NCBI RefSeq assembly: GCF_013128195.2
Contig: NZ_CP053452.2
Span: forward strand, 806,001 to 870,000
Reading direction: 5' to 3'
DNA length: 64,000 nt
From: Frigoriglobus tundricola
GTDB taxonomy: Bacteria > Planctomycetota > Planctomycetia > Gemmatales > Gemmataceae
The position numbers and the translations under genes were made by a program. Below, in pieces: positions 7,779-15,434 of this stretch. The notes below the pieces were generated by a model, which worked only from the letters and a program-made list of their open reading frames with translations, made no database searches and was not told the DNA's origin. The stretch's first letter is position 1. Every line of letters starts with the position of its first letter.

Positions 7779-8057
7779 ATGGACATTATCGCCAGATACA
7801 AAGAATTGCTCCGCTCGCACAGCATCGACACGCATACCGCCGCTACGCTGCTACTGGCCGAAGTTGTCCAGTCGCTTAATTTGGCATCAACCCCCGAAGT
7901 GCAAGCCCAGGCAATCAGCCCGCCAGAACCTCAAGTCATCTCCGAAGCGTTGCTAACGCCTACTAGCAACTCTACGCCCGATAGCCTTCACTTCCGCATC
8001 CCGATCATTCACATTCACATTGTCCCGCCAGAAGGCCACACCAACGAGGTTGTGTAA
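7779..8057 (+). CDS. Small hypothetical protein
   Basis: 92 residues from the ATG at 7779 (upstream in-frame starts would run through the terminator). The N-terminal helix reads MDIIARYKELLRSHSIDTHT, then a Pro/Ser-rich linker, then a hydrophobic HFRIPIIHIHIVPPEGH strand with alternating His that could bind metal. No recognised family. It precedes the gene broken by the IS66 element and may be in one unit with it. Confidence 0.5.
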   Translation: MDIIARYKELLRSHSIDTHTAATLLLAEVVQSLNLASTPEVQAQAISPPEPQVISEALLTPTSNSTPDSLHFRIPIIHIHIVPPEGHTNEVV

Positions 8058-8142
8058 TTAAAATGCTTATCGGCCTTTCAGTTAAGGCGCTTGTGTAAAT
8101 CGGTGAGATACGAAAAGTTTCGCAGTAAACGTAGATAGGTTA

Positions 8143-8233
8143 ATGGAGAATATAGAAGAGAGTAAGGCATTGCAGTTCCTCCCTAACGGCAAGTTCGCTC
8201 CGGGCAATCAGGTTGCACGGGGAGTGAAGCACA
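8143..8233 (+). pseudogene. 5' part of a DUF5681-like small gene interrupted by the IS66 element
   Basis: From the ATG at 8143 the frame encodes 30 residues including LPNGKFAPGNQVARG, a G-K/R-F-x-P-G-N motif found at the N-terminus of DUF5681-type phage and element proteins. The insertion sequence begins at 8234, immediately after the first copy of the 8-bp duplication GAAGCACA. Joining base 8233 to 10675 restores one continuous 133-residue frame with the fragment on the far side. Confidence 0.8.
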
Positions 8234-8301
8234 GTACACACCCGGCCAAAGACGGTCGGTGAGCGACAGCCGGGATCGGCGGGGTTCGGTGTGGGATGGG
8301 C

Positions 8302-9858
8302 TTACGCGACGAGGAGTCGGGATTGTTGACGCTTCGCCCACACGTCGGGCAGAAGAGGTGCGAGTTGGTCCGCCGTCGGCTTCTCGCCCAACGCATGAAG
8401 GGCCGGAAGAACCTCACGCAGGTATGCCGTCGCATCGAGACCCAAGTGCCGACACGTGCCCACCACCGAGAAGTGAACCGCGGCGTGCGCACCGGCCTTC
8501 GCACTGCCCACGAACTTCCAATTGCTCCGACCCACGGCGATCAGCCGGAGCGTTCGCTCGCTCAGGTTATTATCGATCGAGAGTCGCCCGTCCTCGGTGT
8601 ACCGGACGAACGCGGCCCAGTGATTCGCCACGTACCGGATCGCGGCCCCCAGGGCCGACTTGGGCAACGCCGTCCCGAGTGCCGCGTCGAGCCACGCCTT
8701 CAGGTCGTTCAGGATCGGGAGCGCCCTTGCTTGCCGCGTCGCGCGACGGGCGACGATGTGCTCCGGTGAGTCCGGCGCCGGAAGCGTGTGCTCGATGTGG
8801 TACAACCGGTTGATGCGTTCGACCGCCTTGGCCCCGGGGTCCCCGGCGCCGAGGAACTTGCGGCGCGCGTGGGACCAACAGGCGACGTGCTTGGCTCCGG
8901 CGGCGAACAGGCCGTTGTACTGTGCGAGGCAATCGGCATGCACGTGGCCCCGGAAGCCGCCTAAGAACTGGTCCGGTCCGCTCGCGGCGTCGTAACCGGT
9001 CGTGAAGTGGAACGCCGTGTACGGGGCCGTCGGATCTCCGATCCCCACCCAGAAGTGGCCGTGCGGCATCGTTCGCTCACCGGGCTGGGCGAACCGCGAG
9101 CGGGTGTCATCGGACCAGAGGACCGGACACGTGCGCACCCGCTCGAGCATCAACTGGTACAGCGACGTCAGTAACACCGCGGACTGTTTCACCCAATCGC
9201 CCAAGGTACTCTCGGACACCGTCACCCCCGCGCGCCCGATCCGGGCGACTTGGCGGTGCAGCGGCAGGTGGTCGAGGAACTTCCCGACGAGAACCTCGGC
9301 CAACAAGCCCGGACCACACAGTCCCTTGTCGATCGGTCCGACGGTACTCGGCGTGGCGGTCCGGATCCGGTCCTCGGCCCGGACCGTCGGGGGGCACTGT
9401 TGGCACGCGTACGTCTTGCGGATCGTGCGCCGCACGAAGTACGGGGTCGGGTCGCAATCGAGTTGCTCGGTCTGGGTCTGGCCGATGCACACGCGGTCGC
9501 CACCACAGCCCGAGCAGCGGCGCTCGTCGGGGGTCAGATCGAGGACCGTGTCGCGGCGTTCGAGGTGCGCCGGGAGTGGCGAACGGCCGTGGTCGTGGCG
9601 CCGCTTCGCGGGTCCGTCGCCGGGGACCTTCGGTGGCTTCGGTGTGCGTTCGGACCGCCGGCCGAACCGGTGCGTCGTGGCCCGGTCCAACTTCGCCTTC
9701 AAGGCCGCGACCTCGGCACGCAGGTCGTCGATGGTCCGTTGGAACTGCTCGGCCTGGCGTTGGAGCTGCGTGCGGAGGTCGGCGTTTTCGGCCTGGAGGG
9801 CACGCACCATCCCTTGGAGGGTCAGCACGTCGGTCGGCAGCGGGGCGTCGGAGTCCAT
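8302..9858 (-). CDS. tnpC: IS66 family transposase (TnpC)
   Basis: 518 residues. An N-terminal coiled coil (about 10-62) is followed by a zinc-binding region with CSGCGGDRVC and YACQQC, then the DDE catalytic domain. Recognisable family blocks are VLWSDDTRSR (first Asp), GHVHADCLAQYN (second Asp), CWSHARRKF, and IDNNLSERTLR with the catalytic Glu and RSNWKFVGSAKAG. Full length compared with the family (about 500-530). It lies 13 bases downstream of tnpB. It catalyses DNA cleavage and strand transfer of the element. Confidence 0.95.
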   Translation of the reverse strand: MDSDAPLPTDVLTLQGMVRALQAENADLRTQLQRQAEQFQRTIDDLRAEVAALKAKLDRATTHRFGRRSERTPKPPKVPGDGPAKRRHDHGRSPLPAHLERRDTVLDLTPDERRCSGCGGDRVCIGQTQTEQLDCDPTPYFVRRTIRKTYACQQCPPTVRAEDRIRTATPSTVGPIDKGLCGPGLLAEVLVGKFLDHLPLHRQVARIGRAGVTVSESTLGDWVKQSAVLLTSLYQLMLERVRTCPVLWSDDTRSRFAQPGERTMPHGHFWVGIGDPTAPYTAFHFTTGYDAASGPDQFLGGFRGHVHADCLAQYNGLFAAGAKHVACWSHARRKFLGAGDPGAKAVERINRLYHIEHTLPAPDSPEHIVARRATRQARALPILNDLKAWLDAALGTALPKSALGAAIRYVANHWAAFVRYTEDGRLSIDNNLSERTLRLIAVGRSNWKFVGSAKAGAHAAVHFSVVGTCRHLGLDATAYLREVLPALHALGEKPTADQLAPLLPDVWAKRQQSRLLVA

Positions 9859-9871
9859 GCCGAAAGATGGG

Positions 9872-10249
9872 TCAGGACGTGCGGGTGCGCAAGTCGGATT
9901 CGGACGCTTTCGGGCGACAATAACGGGTGAAACGTTTGGCCGACGAGTAGTCGATGCCGTCGAGGATCATGGCGAACTCGGTGGCGGTGAGTTCGAGTTT
10001 GCGGTCGGTCGGGGTGGGGAAGTGGTACCGCCCGCGCTCGAGTCGCTGGCACCACAAGCAGAGCCCGTGGCGGGTCCAGTACAGGGCCTTGAGCCGGTTG
10101 GCCGAGCGATTGGTGAAAATGAACAGATGCCCGCTCAAGGGATCGGCCTGAAGCGTGGATTGGACGTGGCGGTACAGGCCGTCGAACCCGAGGCGCAGAT
10201 CGACGGCCCCGCCGTACCAGAGCTGGGTGGTGGGTGGAATGCTCAGCAC
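9872..10249 (-). CDS. tnpB: IS66 family accessory protein TnpB (Orf2)
   Basis: 125 residues from a GTG at 10249 that overlaps the end of tnpA by 7 bases, so translation is probably coupled. The sequence shows the family blocks LWYGGAVDLRLGFDGL, GHLFIFTNRSANRLKALYW and CQRLERGRYHFP. TnpB is required with TnpA for efficient IS66 transposition in studied members, though its exact biochemical role is unclear. The longer upstream frame is only tnpA read out of frame. Confidence 0.93.
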   Translation of the reverse strand: MLSIPPTTQLWYGGAVDLRLGFDGLYRHVQSTLQADPLSGHLFIFTNRSANRLKALYWTRHGLCLWCQRLERGRYHFPTPTDRKLELTATEFAMILDGIDYSSAKRFTRYCRPKASESDLRTRTS

Positions 10250-10590
10250 GGGCGCCCCTCCACCGCATGCACGAGGGCGGCGATGACCTCCGGTCGGGCA
10301 TCGACCGGGAACCGCAGGACGGTTCCCGACGGGAACACCACCTCGATCGGCGGTCCGGCGGGCGACGGGGTCAGGCGGATGGGGACGAGCGTCGGAGTGA
10401 CCGGTACGGGTGATGGGGCGTGGTCCGCGAGGGTTCGCCGCCACACATAAAAGGACGGCGGTGAGACGCCCTCGGCGGCACAGAACTGAGCGATCGTCTG
10501 CCCCGACCGGCGGAACCGTTCGAGTCGTTCGGCCCACCGGCGACGGGTGGCGGCCGGGTCACGGCGAGAGGCAGCAGGGACAGCAGGCAC
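10243..10590 (-). CDS. tnpA: IS66 family accessory protein TnpA (Orf1)
   Basis: 115 residues from a GTG at 10590 with GGAGGA seven bases upstream. The N-terminal half has a helix-turn-helix of transposase IS3/IS66 Orf1 type (RFRRSGQTIAQFCAAEGVS, then FYVWRRTL). The C-terminal part has IEVVFPSGTVLRFP, typical of this family. It probably binds the element ends. First gene of the tnpABC unit. Confidence 0.92.
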   Translation of the reverse strand: MPAVPAASRRDPAATRRRWAERLERFRRSGQTIAQFCAAEGVSPPSFYVWRRTLADHAPSPVPVTPTLVPIRLTPSPAGPPIEVVFPSGTVLRFPVDARPEVIAALVHAVEGRPC

Positions 10591-10674
10591 AGCGGCATCC
10601 TCCAGGGAAAACGGATGCCATCGAACTTACCTTACCTGTCAATGACGCCGTTCGCCGGTCGTGTACGAAGCACA

Positions 10675-10985
10675 CGCCGAAAGTCTGGGAACTCAAAAAC
10701 GCAATGATGGCCGCTGCGACACCGGAAGTTATGGCAGAGCTAACGAACCGCTTGATTGACTTGTGCCGAAGCGACGAACCTAAGACGGCGCTTGCCGCAC
10801 TCGAAATGTTTCTGAACCGCATCCTGGGCAAGCCGAAAGAGACAATCGAAATGGACGTGAACACGAACAGCCCGGCCGCTCTCACGCTCGATGCCGACGA
10901 CTTGCAAGCCCTCGAACGGATGCGCCGGAAACTGTCCAGCGAACCGGAAGTGATCGTTACCCCGCTGCCTGATGGTGACGAATGA
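10675..10985 (+). pseudogene. 3' part of the DUF5681-like gene interrupted by the IS66 element
   Basis: After the right copy of GAAGCACA the frame continues as TPKVWELKNAMMAA and runs to a TGA at 10983-10985. It is helical, with RLIDLCRSDEPKTALAALEM and FLNRILGKPKETIEM, consistent with DUF5681-like or terminase-small-subunit-like proteins, though the family match is tentative. The next gene starts inside its stop codon (ATGA), so the unit was an operon before the insertion. IS transcription now separates it from its own start. Confidence 0.75.
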
Positions 10986-11191
10986 GCGAAGCCGCAACCG
11001 TAACCGTTCCCGGCGTGCTGTACCTTCGTGGAGGCGACGGAACCCTGATGCGGGTGAATGTGGTGGTGAACGACTGGCGACGAACCAACGGCCCGCCACA
11101 GGCACCAGAAAGCCAATGGTTCGGCGGATACTTCACGAGCGAACCGGAACTCATCCGCACGGCCACCGAAGCGGAACCCGAACTAGACTAA
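10982..11191 (+). CDS. 69-residue hypothetical protein
   Basis: The ATG at 10982 overlaps the TGA of the preceding interrupted gene, so it was probably translated by coupling and may now be poorly expressed. The sequence, with VPGVLYLRGGDGTLMRVNVV and DWRRTNGPPQ, is beta-rich in the first half and has an acidic tail. No family recognised. Confidence 0.6.
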   Translation: MSEAATVTVPGVLYLRGGDGTLMRVNVVVNDWRRTNGPPQAPESQWFGGYFTSEPELIRTATEAEPELD

Positions 11192-11283
11192 CTGAGTTCA
11201 AATCAATTCGGAAACAATCTCTCCGAACGCCACGAATCGCAGTGAAATAAGCTAGTATGCAGAGTTTGAGGCGCTCAAAAGAG

Positions 11284-11314
11284 CCCCGCTTTGGACACAA
11301 TCGGGACACAATTC
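11284..11314. repeat. GGACACAAT-type repeat, inverted relative to 19992-20021
   Basis: The reverse complement matches 19992-20021 at 28 of 30 positions. The core is two half-sites, TTTGGACACAATCGG and GGACACAATTC. Related half-sites occur at 1235-1250 and 20029-20043. Confidence 0.75.
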
Positions 11315-11466
11315 ACCAAAGAGTGCAAGGCTGTTCACTATCGAACCGGTGTGAAGCTGGCCCCGATCCGAGCGGGGGAGAGGGGGTAGGGGTGGCGGAA
11401 AAGCGAACTGAGGCGGGCCGGGGGAACCCCTCTCAACCCCCAGGGCAATTTTTCAAAACGGGGTGC

Positions 11467-11496
11467 TTCACAGGCGCTTCACGCATGTTGTACAAT
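11467..11496 (+). promoter_or_regulatory. Probable promoter for the 11528 gene
   Basis: TTCACA (11467-11472) and TACAAT (11491-11496) with an 18-base spacer, 31 bases before the ATG. A GAGGAGGAGAG ribosome site lies directly ahead of the start. Confidence 0.5.
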
Positions 11497-11527
11497 GCGT
11501 CCTCAGCCACGAGGGAGGAGGAGAGCG

Positions 11528-11776
11528 ATGCAGAAAATCAGAGTGGTTGGCGTTCATCACATGGCGAACGCCGTGCGGCTGATGGTAAACACTTTGCACG
11601 ATGCCGAGTGGCTTGCCGAAAACGCACGGTTAGCGGGGTTCGTCGCATCGGTTAAGCCTCCAAAGGACGGGAATTCGGCCACGGAGTTGCATTACGTTCT
11701 GATTGGTGGCAAAGTGGACGATCTCCGAACGTACCTTACAGGTAACTCGGAACTTGAGTTGCCGCAAAGCTGGTGA
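11528..11776 (+). CDS. Small hypothetical protein
   Basis: 82 residues from the ATG at 11528, chosen because of the strong GAGGAGGAGA ribosome site just before it. Sequence features are MQKIRVVGVHHMANAVRLMV, then a helix and the strand ATELHYVLIGGKVDDLRTYL. The size and alpha/beta pattern resemble small ferredoxin-fold proteins, but nothing specific is recognised. Single-gene unit with its own promoter and terminator. Confidence 0.65.
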   Translation: MQKIRVVGVHHMANAVRLMVNTLHDAEWLAENARLAGFVASVKPPKDGNSATELHYVLIGGKVDDLRTYLTGNSELELPQSW

Positions 11777-11795
11777 TCGGCGCTCCCACCAAACG

Positions 11796-11823
11796 GCCCC
11801 GGCCTCAGCGCCGGGGCATTTTT
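11796..11823 (+). terminator. Rho-independent terminator
   Basis: An 8-bp GC stem (11796-11803 with 11810-11817), a 6-base loop and a five-T run, 20 bases after the stop of the 11528 gene. Confidence 0.85.
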
Positions 11824-12006
11824 CGTTTAGTCTCGTAAGGTTTCGGCGGTGCTTCGGTGGGCAAACGACACCGGGATAACGTAAGAGTCCTCTCCCGTGT
11901 GAAATCACGCTCTTGCCGTCTACTCCGGTTTTTCTTCGTTTTTCTGATTGCGTTCGTGGAAAAGCGGGAGTAACTTGAGCGAAATTTATTCAGGCACTTG
12001 TGCAAT

Positions 12007-13071
12007 ATGCAATACCCTTTAATCCCTCACTGGCGCAAGCTCGCCTTGTTGTCGAATGGTGAGCTTGGCAGATATGACGTTGCCGACGTGCATCTGTCAT
12101 GCGCAGAAGGGTTGCCAGGGGCCGACGAAATAGATCGCAACTACTGCCTGTACAAACTTGACGACTGGAAGGATCGGGTAAAGGAGTACACCACGCTTCT
12201 GATGCCGCAATTCCGCCGCAAGCCGAGGGAGTACGAGAATTCAGAGGCGTACTTTCGTGCGCTGGCGATGATTACAGTTCTACAACGAGATTGCGGGGTG
12301 CGGTACAATCCGGCGAAGATTCCCGACGATGTCCCGTTCGGTACAGCGGATTGCTTCATCCACGGCATCATCCAGGGCGAGGGCGGAACGTGCGCTTCGT
12401 TGCCGGTGGTGTATGCGGCGGTAGGGCGGCGGTTGGGCTACCCCATCAAGCTGGTGACGACAAGGGCCAAAAAGGGCGGGCACTTGTTCGTCCGATGGGA
12501 CGATCCGAAAACTGGCGAGCGGTTCAATATAGAGGCAAGCGGGCACGGCATGGGAACGCCGGACGATGATTATTTTCGAGAGGGCTTGTACGATGTCAGT
12601 CCCGAAGTGGAGGTTGACGGATGTTACCTCCAATCGAAGACGCCACGGATGGAACTGGCGGGATTCCTCAGTAGTCGTGCGTTCCAGTGGAGTTTTGTTC
12701 GGGACTGGTGGCGCTGCGTGGACGCATGGGCGTGGGCAGCGGCGCTCGTGCCCGAAAACAAGCTCTATCGAAACTCGCTCAAAACCTCAATGATCGAGTG
12801 GGATAAGGAGCAGCGGGCACGCAAGCCGATCGGGTTCCCTCACCTTTTGGTTCGAGCGATCAAGCGCCAGTTCCCGGAGTCACTGCCGCTGGAGTTGGAG
12901 AAGGATATTTGCGGGCTTACGGCAACCCACAACATGCTCTCCGATCCTCGGCTCGAAGAAAAGTATTGGAAGCCGATGCGGAGCGGAGTTTGTCAGCGTG
13001 CGCCGTACCAAGCGGTAGCGGATTTCGCTCCCGATACGTCGTTTCTCATCAACCTGCACTTTCACGCTTAA
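12007..13071 (+). CDS. Transglutaminase-like (papain-fold) domain protein
   Basis: 354 residues from the ATG at 12007 (an ATG at 11998 is also in frame). GEGGTCASLPVVYAAVGRRL contains the probable nucleophile Cys129; GGHLFVRWDD contributes His159, and RFNIEAS may carry the acidic third residue. This Cys-His-Asp/Glu order and the G-x-C-x-S/A-x-P block are typical of bacterial transglutaminase-core proteins, which act as proteases or amide-modifying enzymes. There is no signal peptide, so it is probably cytoplasmic. It lies 10 bases upstream of the Rhs toxin-like gene on the same strand, suggesting co-expression. Confidence 0.7.
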   Translation: MQYPLIPHWRKLALLSNGELGRYDVADVHLSCAEGLPGADEIDRNYCLYKLDDWKDRVKEYTTLLMPQFRRKPREYENSEAYFRALAMITVLQRDCGVRYNPAKIPDDVPFGTADCFIHGIIQGEGGTCASLPVVYAAVGRRLGYPIKLVTTRAKKGGHLFVRWDDPKTGERFNIEASGHGMGTPDDDYFREGLYDVSPEVEVDGCYLQSKTPRMELAGFLSSRAFQWSFVRDWWRCVDAWAWAAALVPENKLYRNSLKTSMIEWDKEQRARKPIGFPHLLVRAIKRQFPESLPLELEKDICGLTATHNMLSDPRLEEKYWKPMRSGVCQRAPYQAVADFAPDTSFLINLHFHA

Positions 13072-13081
13072 AGGATGAACC

Positions 13082-13858
13082 ATGTACGATCCCACCATCG
13101 GGCGCTGGCTGACTCCTGATCCTATCGGGTTCGCCGGGGGCGATGCCAATATCTATCGTTTTGAAGGGAACGATCCAGAAAACCACGTTGACCCTAGTGG
13201 AGAAAAGATTGTAGCTCTGAAATCGAAATCAATTGTTCCAGACGATAGTATGGTGTTTGTTTACATTCCAGACTCATATGGTGGCGATATAAATGACTAT
13301 GTATCGCAGATATATCCACAGTACAAAATTTATATGTACGATAAAGACTTTAACGATAAGGTCTTAAAGGAGGCGTTTCCACTCCGCTTCTTTATTTCAG
13401 GGGCGGCAAAGGATTCGCAACTGGAAAAAGAAATTGCCGCAATTCTTACCATCGCAAAAGGCGCCAGTGTGCCGGTTGCTATTCCTGGCCTCGGCAGCGA
13501 AATGGGGAATCCAGAAAAATACGGCGATCCGTGCGTCAGATGGACAAAAAAGGTTGAAGACGCCTGGACTAAGCTGACAAAGGGACGAAATACCACACTT
13601 AAATTCTATCGCATGGAACTTAGATACCCTTCAAACACAAGCGAGAAGCACTCAATTATAATTCTTTCGTATAAGTTAAATGGCAATACATCGCTTCTTG
13701 GCCTCGATATTGGCTCCGTGAATGCCGTTATGGGCAACGACACGAGGTACACATCGTTTTTCTTTGATCCCAACTCTGCGGCAGCGGACGGGAAATTAAA
13801 TAAGGAATTCACTGAAGACTTAGCGGGCTGGTTGAAAGCAATGCGAGGTCAAAAGTGA
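13082..13858 (+). CDS. Orphan Rhs-repeat core tip with C-terminal toxin-like domain
   Basis: 258 residues, with an AAAGGA ribosome site before the ATG. Residues 2-40 are the RHS-associated core boundary (YDPTIGRWLTPDPIGF through NHVDPSGE). In full Rhs proteins this ends the shell and precedes a variable toxin. Here the whole upstream shell is missing. The remaining 215 residues are AT-richer than neighbours and contain Cys151 (GDPCVRW), His190 (EKHSII) and Asp209 (LGLDIG), an order compatible with papain-like peptidase or deamidase toxins. That activity is inference. The following gene overlaps by GTGA and is the candidate immunity gene. Confidence 0.8.
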   Translation: MYDPTIGRWLTPDPIGFAGGDANIYRFEGNDPENHVDPSGEKIVALKSKSIVPDDSMVFVYIPDSYGGDINDYVSQIYPQYKIYMYDKDFNDKVLKEAFPLRFFISGAAKDSQLEKEIAAILTIAKGASVPVAIPGLGSEMGNPEKYGDPCVRWTKKVEDAWTKLTKGRNTTLKFYRMELRYPSNTSEKHSIIILSYKLNGNTSLLGLDIGSVNAVMGNDTRYTSFFFDPNSAAADGKLNKEFTEDLAGWLKAMRGQK

Positions 13859-14067
13859 AGAAATTTTGGCGTTCGTCCAGTGGCGATTGGGCTTCTCTGC
13901 GGAAAGCCGCCCTAATATCCGTGTTGATAGTACTGGTTTTTTTTGCGTGGGCAATAGATGGCGAGCGTGGCCCTGTGCGGCAATTTCCAGGGATTATCCT
14001 GTTCACAGTCGTATTGGTGCTGGCCGCTGCCTTAATTGCCGTAGCTCTAAGGGCTATTCGCCGTTAA
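13855..14067 (+). CDS. Small two-helix membrane protein, candidate immunity protein
   Basis: 70 residues from a GTG at 13855 overlapping the TGA of the Rhs gene (GTGA). It has two hydrophobic stretches, about residues 18-31 (AALISVLIVLVFFAWAI) and 45-66 (IILFTVVLVLAAALIAVAL), and Lys/Arg at both ends, so both termini are probably cytoplasmic. Tight coupling to a toxin-like gene is the usual arrangement of immunity genes, but no sequence family is recognised. A phage holin-like protein is the alternative. Confidence 0.6.
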   Translation: MKKFWRSSSGDWASLRKAALISVLIVLVFFAWAIDGERGPVRQFPGIILFTVVLVLAAALIAVALRAIRR

Positions 14068-14146
14068 CGGCTAGAGGCGTGCCTTGCCGGATTGCCGAGT
14101 GATTGAAGTCGAGAAAGGTTAAACACGGGAGGAGTAACGAGCGAAA

Positions 14147-14175
14147 AAAAAGCCCCGGTAAGATCAGGGCTTTTT
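14147..14175. terminator. Bidirectional rho-independent terminator
   Basis: AAAAAGCCC (14147-14155) pairs perfectly with GGGCTTTTT (14167-14175) around an 11-base loop, giving a T run on both strands. It serves the Rhs unit from the left and the 14718 gene from the right. Confidence 0.85.
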
Positions 14176-14202
14176 CATTCAGATCGGGGACGTTTCGCCG
14201 AT

Positions 14203-14718
14203 CTACTTCGCCCGGCCCGACGTTTGGATTTTGATGATTGCAGTAAGGCACGCTTCGAGCGTGTTTAAGTCGCCAAACGACTTCAGTTCGGCCACCAGCT
14301 TGAGAAGCTGTTCGGCCCCCATGCCGAGCGTATACAGCGTGTCCTGGGCGTGCATCAGATCGGCCAGGGTGGGTTCCCCGCTGGAAGACGGGGCCGAAGC
14401 CTTGCGGGGCGAAGCGTCGTCGCCACTGAAGCCCGCCGCTTTGTTTGCGTTGTTGATCGCCACGGACAGCCCGCTTTTCTCTTCAGCCCACTTAGCGGCC
14501 TCGGCCCCGTGCTGCGCCGTGATACCGGCCAGAACATCGGCCTTGCCGCTCTTGTGCCCGATCTTCGTAACGACTTCCTTGATAAACCCGGCGAAGTTGT
14601 CCGGGGGCGTGAAGCCCGAAGTAGCGGGGGCGGGGGCGGGAGTAGCGGGCTTCTCCGGTTGGCTTGCGGAGTGAATCGCCGCTGCCAGTTCATCCGATTT
14701 GCTTGGTTTCTTCGCCAT
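14203..14718 (-). CDS. Hypothetical protein with Ala/Pro-rich N-terminus
   Basis: 171 residues. The N-terminal 40 are low-complexity (QPEKPATPAPAPATSG), a middle helical region follows (FAGFIKEVVTKIGHKSG), and the C-terminal 60 residues are helical with LADLMHAQDTLYTLGMGAEQ. No catalytic motif, signal or membrane segment. The start at 14718 has GGAGGTTAC on the coding strand just ahead. The role is unknown; the composition is like phage scaffold or structural accessory proteins, which is weak evidence. Confidence 0.6.
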   Translation of the reverse strand: MAKKPSKSDELAAAIHSASQPEKPATPAPAPATSGFTPPDNFAGFIKEVVTKIGHKSGKADVLAGITAQHGAEAAKWAEEKSGLSVAINNANKAAGFSGDDASPRKASAPSSSGEPTLADLMHAQDTLYTLGMGAEQLLKLVAELKSFGDLNTLEACLTAIIKIQTSGRAK

Positions 14719-14823
14719 CGCAGTAACCTCCGAGTAGCGTTAACCGAACGGGAAATTTATCACGCAGGGGGAGATTACAATCGGGGTTAACCGAAGTCCA
14801 GGGCTTTTTACTCGATTTCCGCA

Positions 14824-15432
14824 CTAAGACTTGTAATCCGGGCTAAAGTTACTGGTGGTATGCTTCGGCCCGCCCCAAATACTCGGTTCGGTTTTGTGCT
14901 GTACTAAGTTCGGGTTATGCACGAAGACGAACGGGAAAACGGCGTCCAAACTGCGAAAGAATCGTAAATCCGTCATGCCGTGCCGCTTTAATGCGCCCCA
15001 ACGCCTTAGCAACTCTTCCGCCCAATCCCGGCGAATCACGACACCTTGCGAACCGGCAATTAAGCCGCACGGGGCCATACCGTAGCCTTTGGCCGTGTCC
15101 GAATACACTTCCCCACCGTGATACAGCGTGCCCACCAAACAAATACCGTGTTTCACTGGTGCCCACTCGGTAAGGTTGTGCCGTAAATTCTTATTGAAAA
15201 TCACGTCGTCTTCGCACGCTAGTAAGTAGTCCCACCCTGGCACGGCGAGCGCCGTAGAGAGGACTTTCCCACCAGTTACCCCCTGGGATGCCTCTTTGTT
15301 CGGCAAGTTCGCCGTGTCTTCAACGATAACGGGCGAGATACTCCAATCGGTTTCGGCAAGTGATTTCAACGTGTCTTCGAGGCACTGCTTCCGAGACGCA
15401 ACCGTTTGAATCGTCATAAAGAATTCTGGCAT
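14824..15432 (-). CDS. Glycosyltransferase-like protein (EDD motif)
   Basis: 202 residues from the ATG at 15432. An AAGGAGGG ribosome site overlaps the stop of the upstream gene, which argues against the longer frame starting at 15591. Residues 70-80 read LLACEDDVIFN, an E-D-D metal/nucleotide-sugar motif as in GT-A enzymes. Later parts, such as GLIAGSQGVVIRRDWAEELL and FVFVHNPNLVQHKTEPS, fit an acceptor-side region of short phage or capsule glycosyltransferases. It is translationally close to the methyltransferase upstream, suggesting that one sugar-modification pathway uses both. Confidence 0.65.
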   Translation of the reverse strand: MPEFFMTIQTVASRKQCLEDTLKSLAETDWSISPVIVEDTANLPNKEASQGVTGGKVLSTALAVPGWDYLLACEDDVIFNKNLRHNLTEWAPVKHGICLVGTLYHGGEVYSDTAKGYGMAPCGLIAGSQGVVIRRDWAEELLRRWGALKRHGMTDLRFFRSLDAVFPFVFVHNPNLVQHKTEPSIWGGPKHTTSNFSPDYKS

Positions 15433-15434
15433 GA

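Larger units (their letters stand above)
8234..10666 (-). mobile_element. IS66-family insertion sequence, complete
   Basis: 2433 bp with imperfect terminal inverted repeats. The left end reads GTACACACCCGGCC and the right end, on the other strand, GTACACGACCGGCG. It is flanked by 8-bp direct repeats GAAGCACA at 8226-8233 and 10667-10674. Length, 8-bp duplication and the three genes tnpA-tnpB-tnpC on one strand are all as expected for IS66. All three genes are intact and the duplication is perfect, so the insertion is recent. Confidence 0.95.
11192..11527. other. Intergenic region with repeat and promoter, no gene seen
   Basis: 336 bases. It holds an inverted partner of the repeat at 19992-20021 (see 11284-11314), a G-rich stretch (11370-11400) resembling the planctomycete GGGGGAGAGGGGG repeats, and a promoter for the 11528 gene. 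A long frame across it has unnatural composition and is not called. Confidence 0.6.

Noticed and set aside
11257-11655. Long plus-strand frame before the 11528 gene
   Set aside because: Unnatural composition, crosses a repeat and a promoter, and overlaps the better-supported 11528 gene in another frame.
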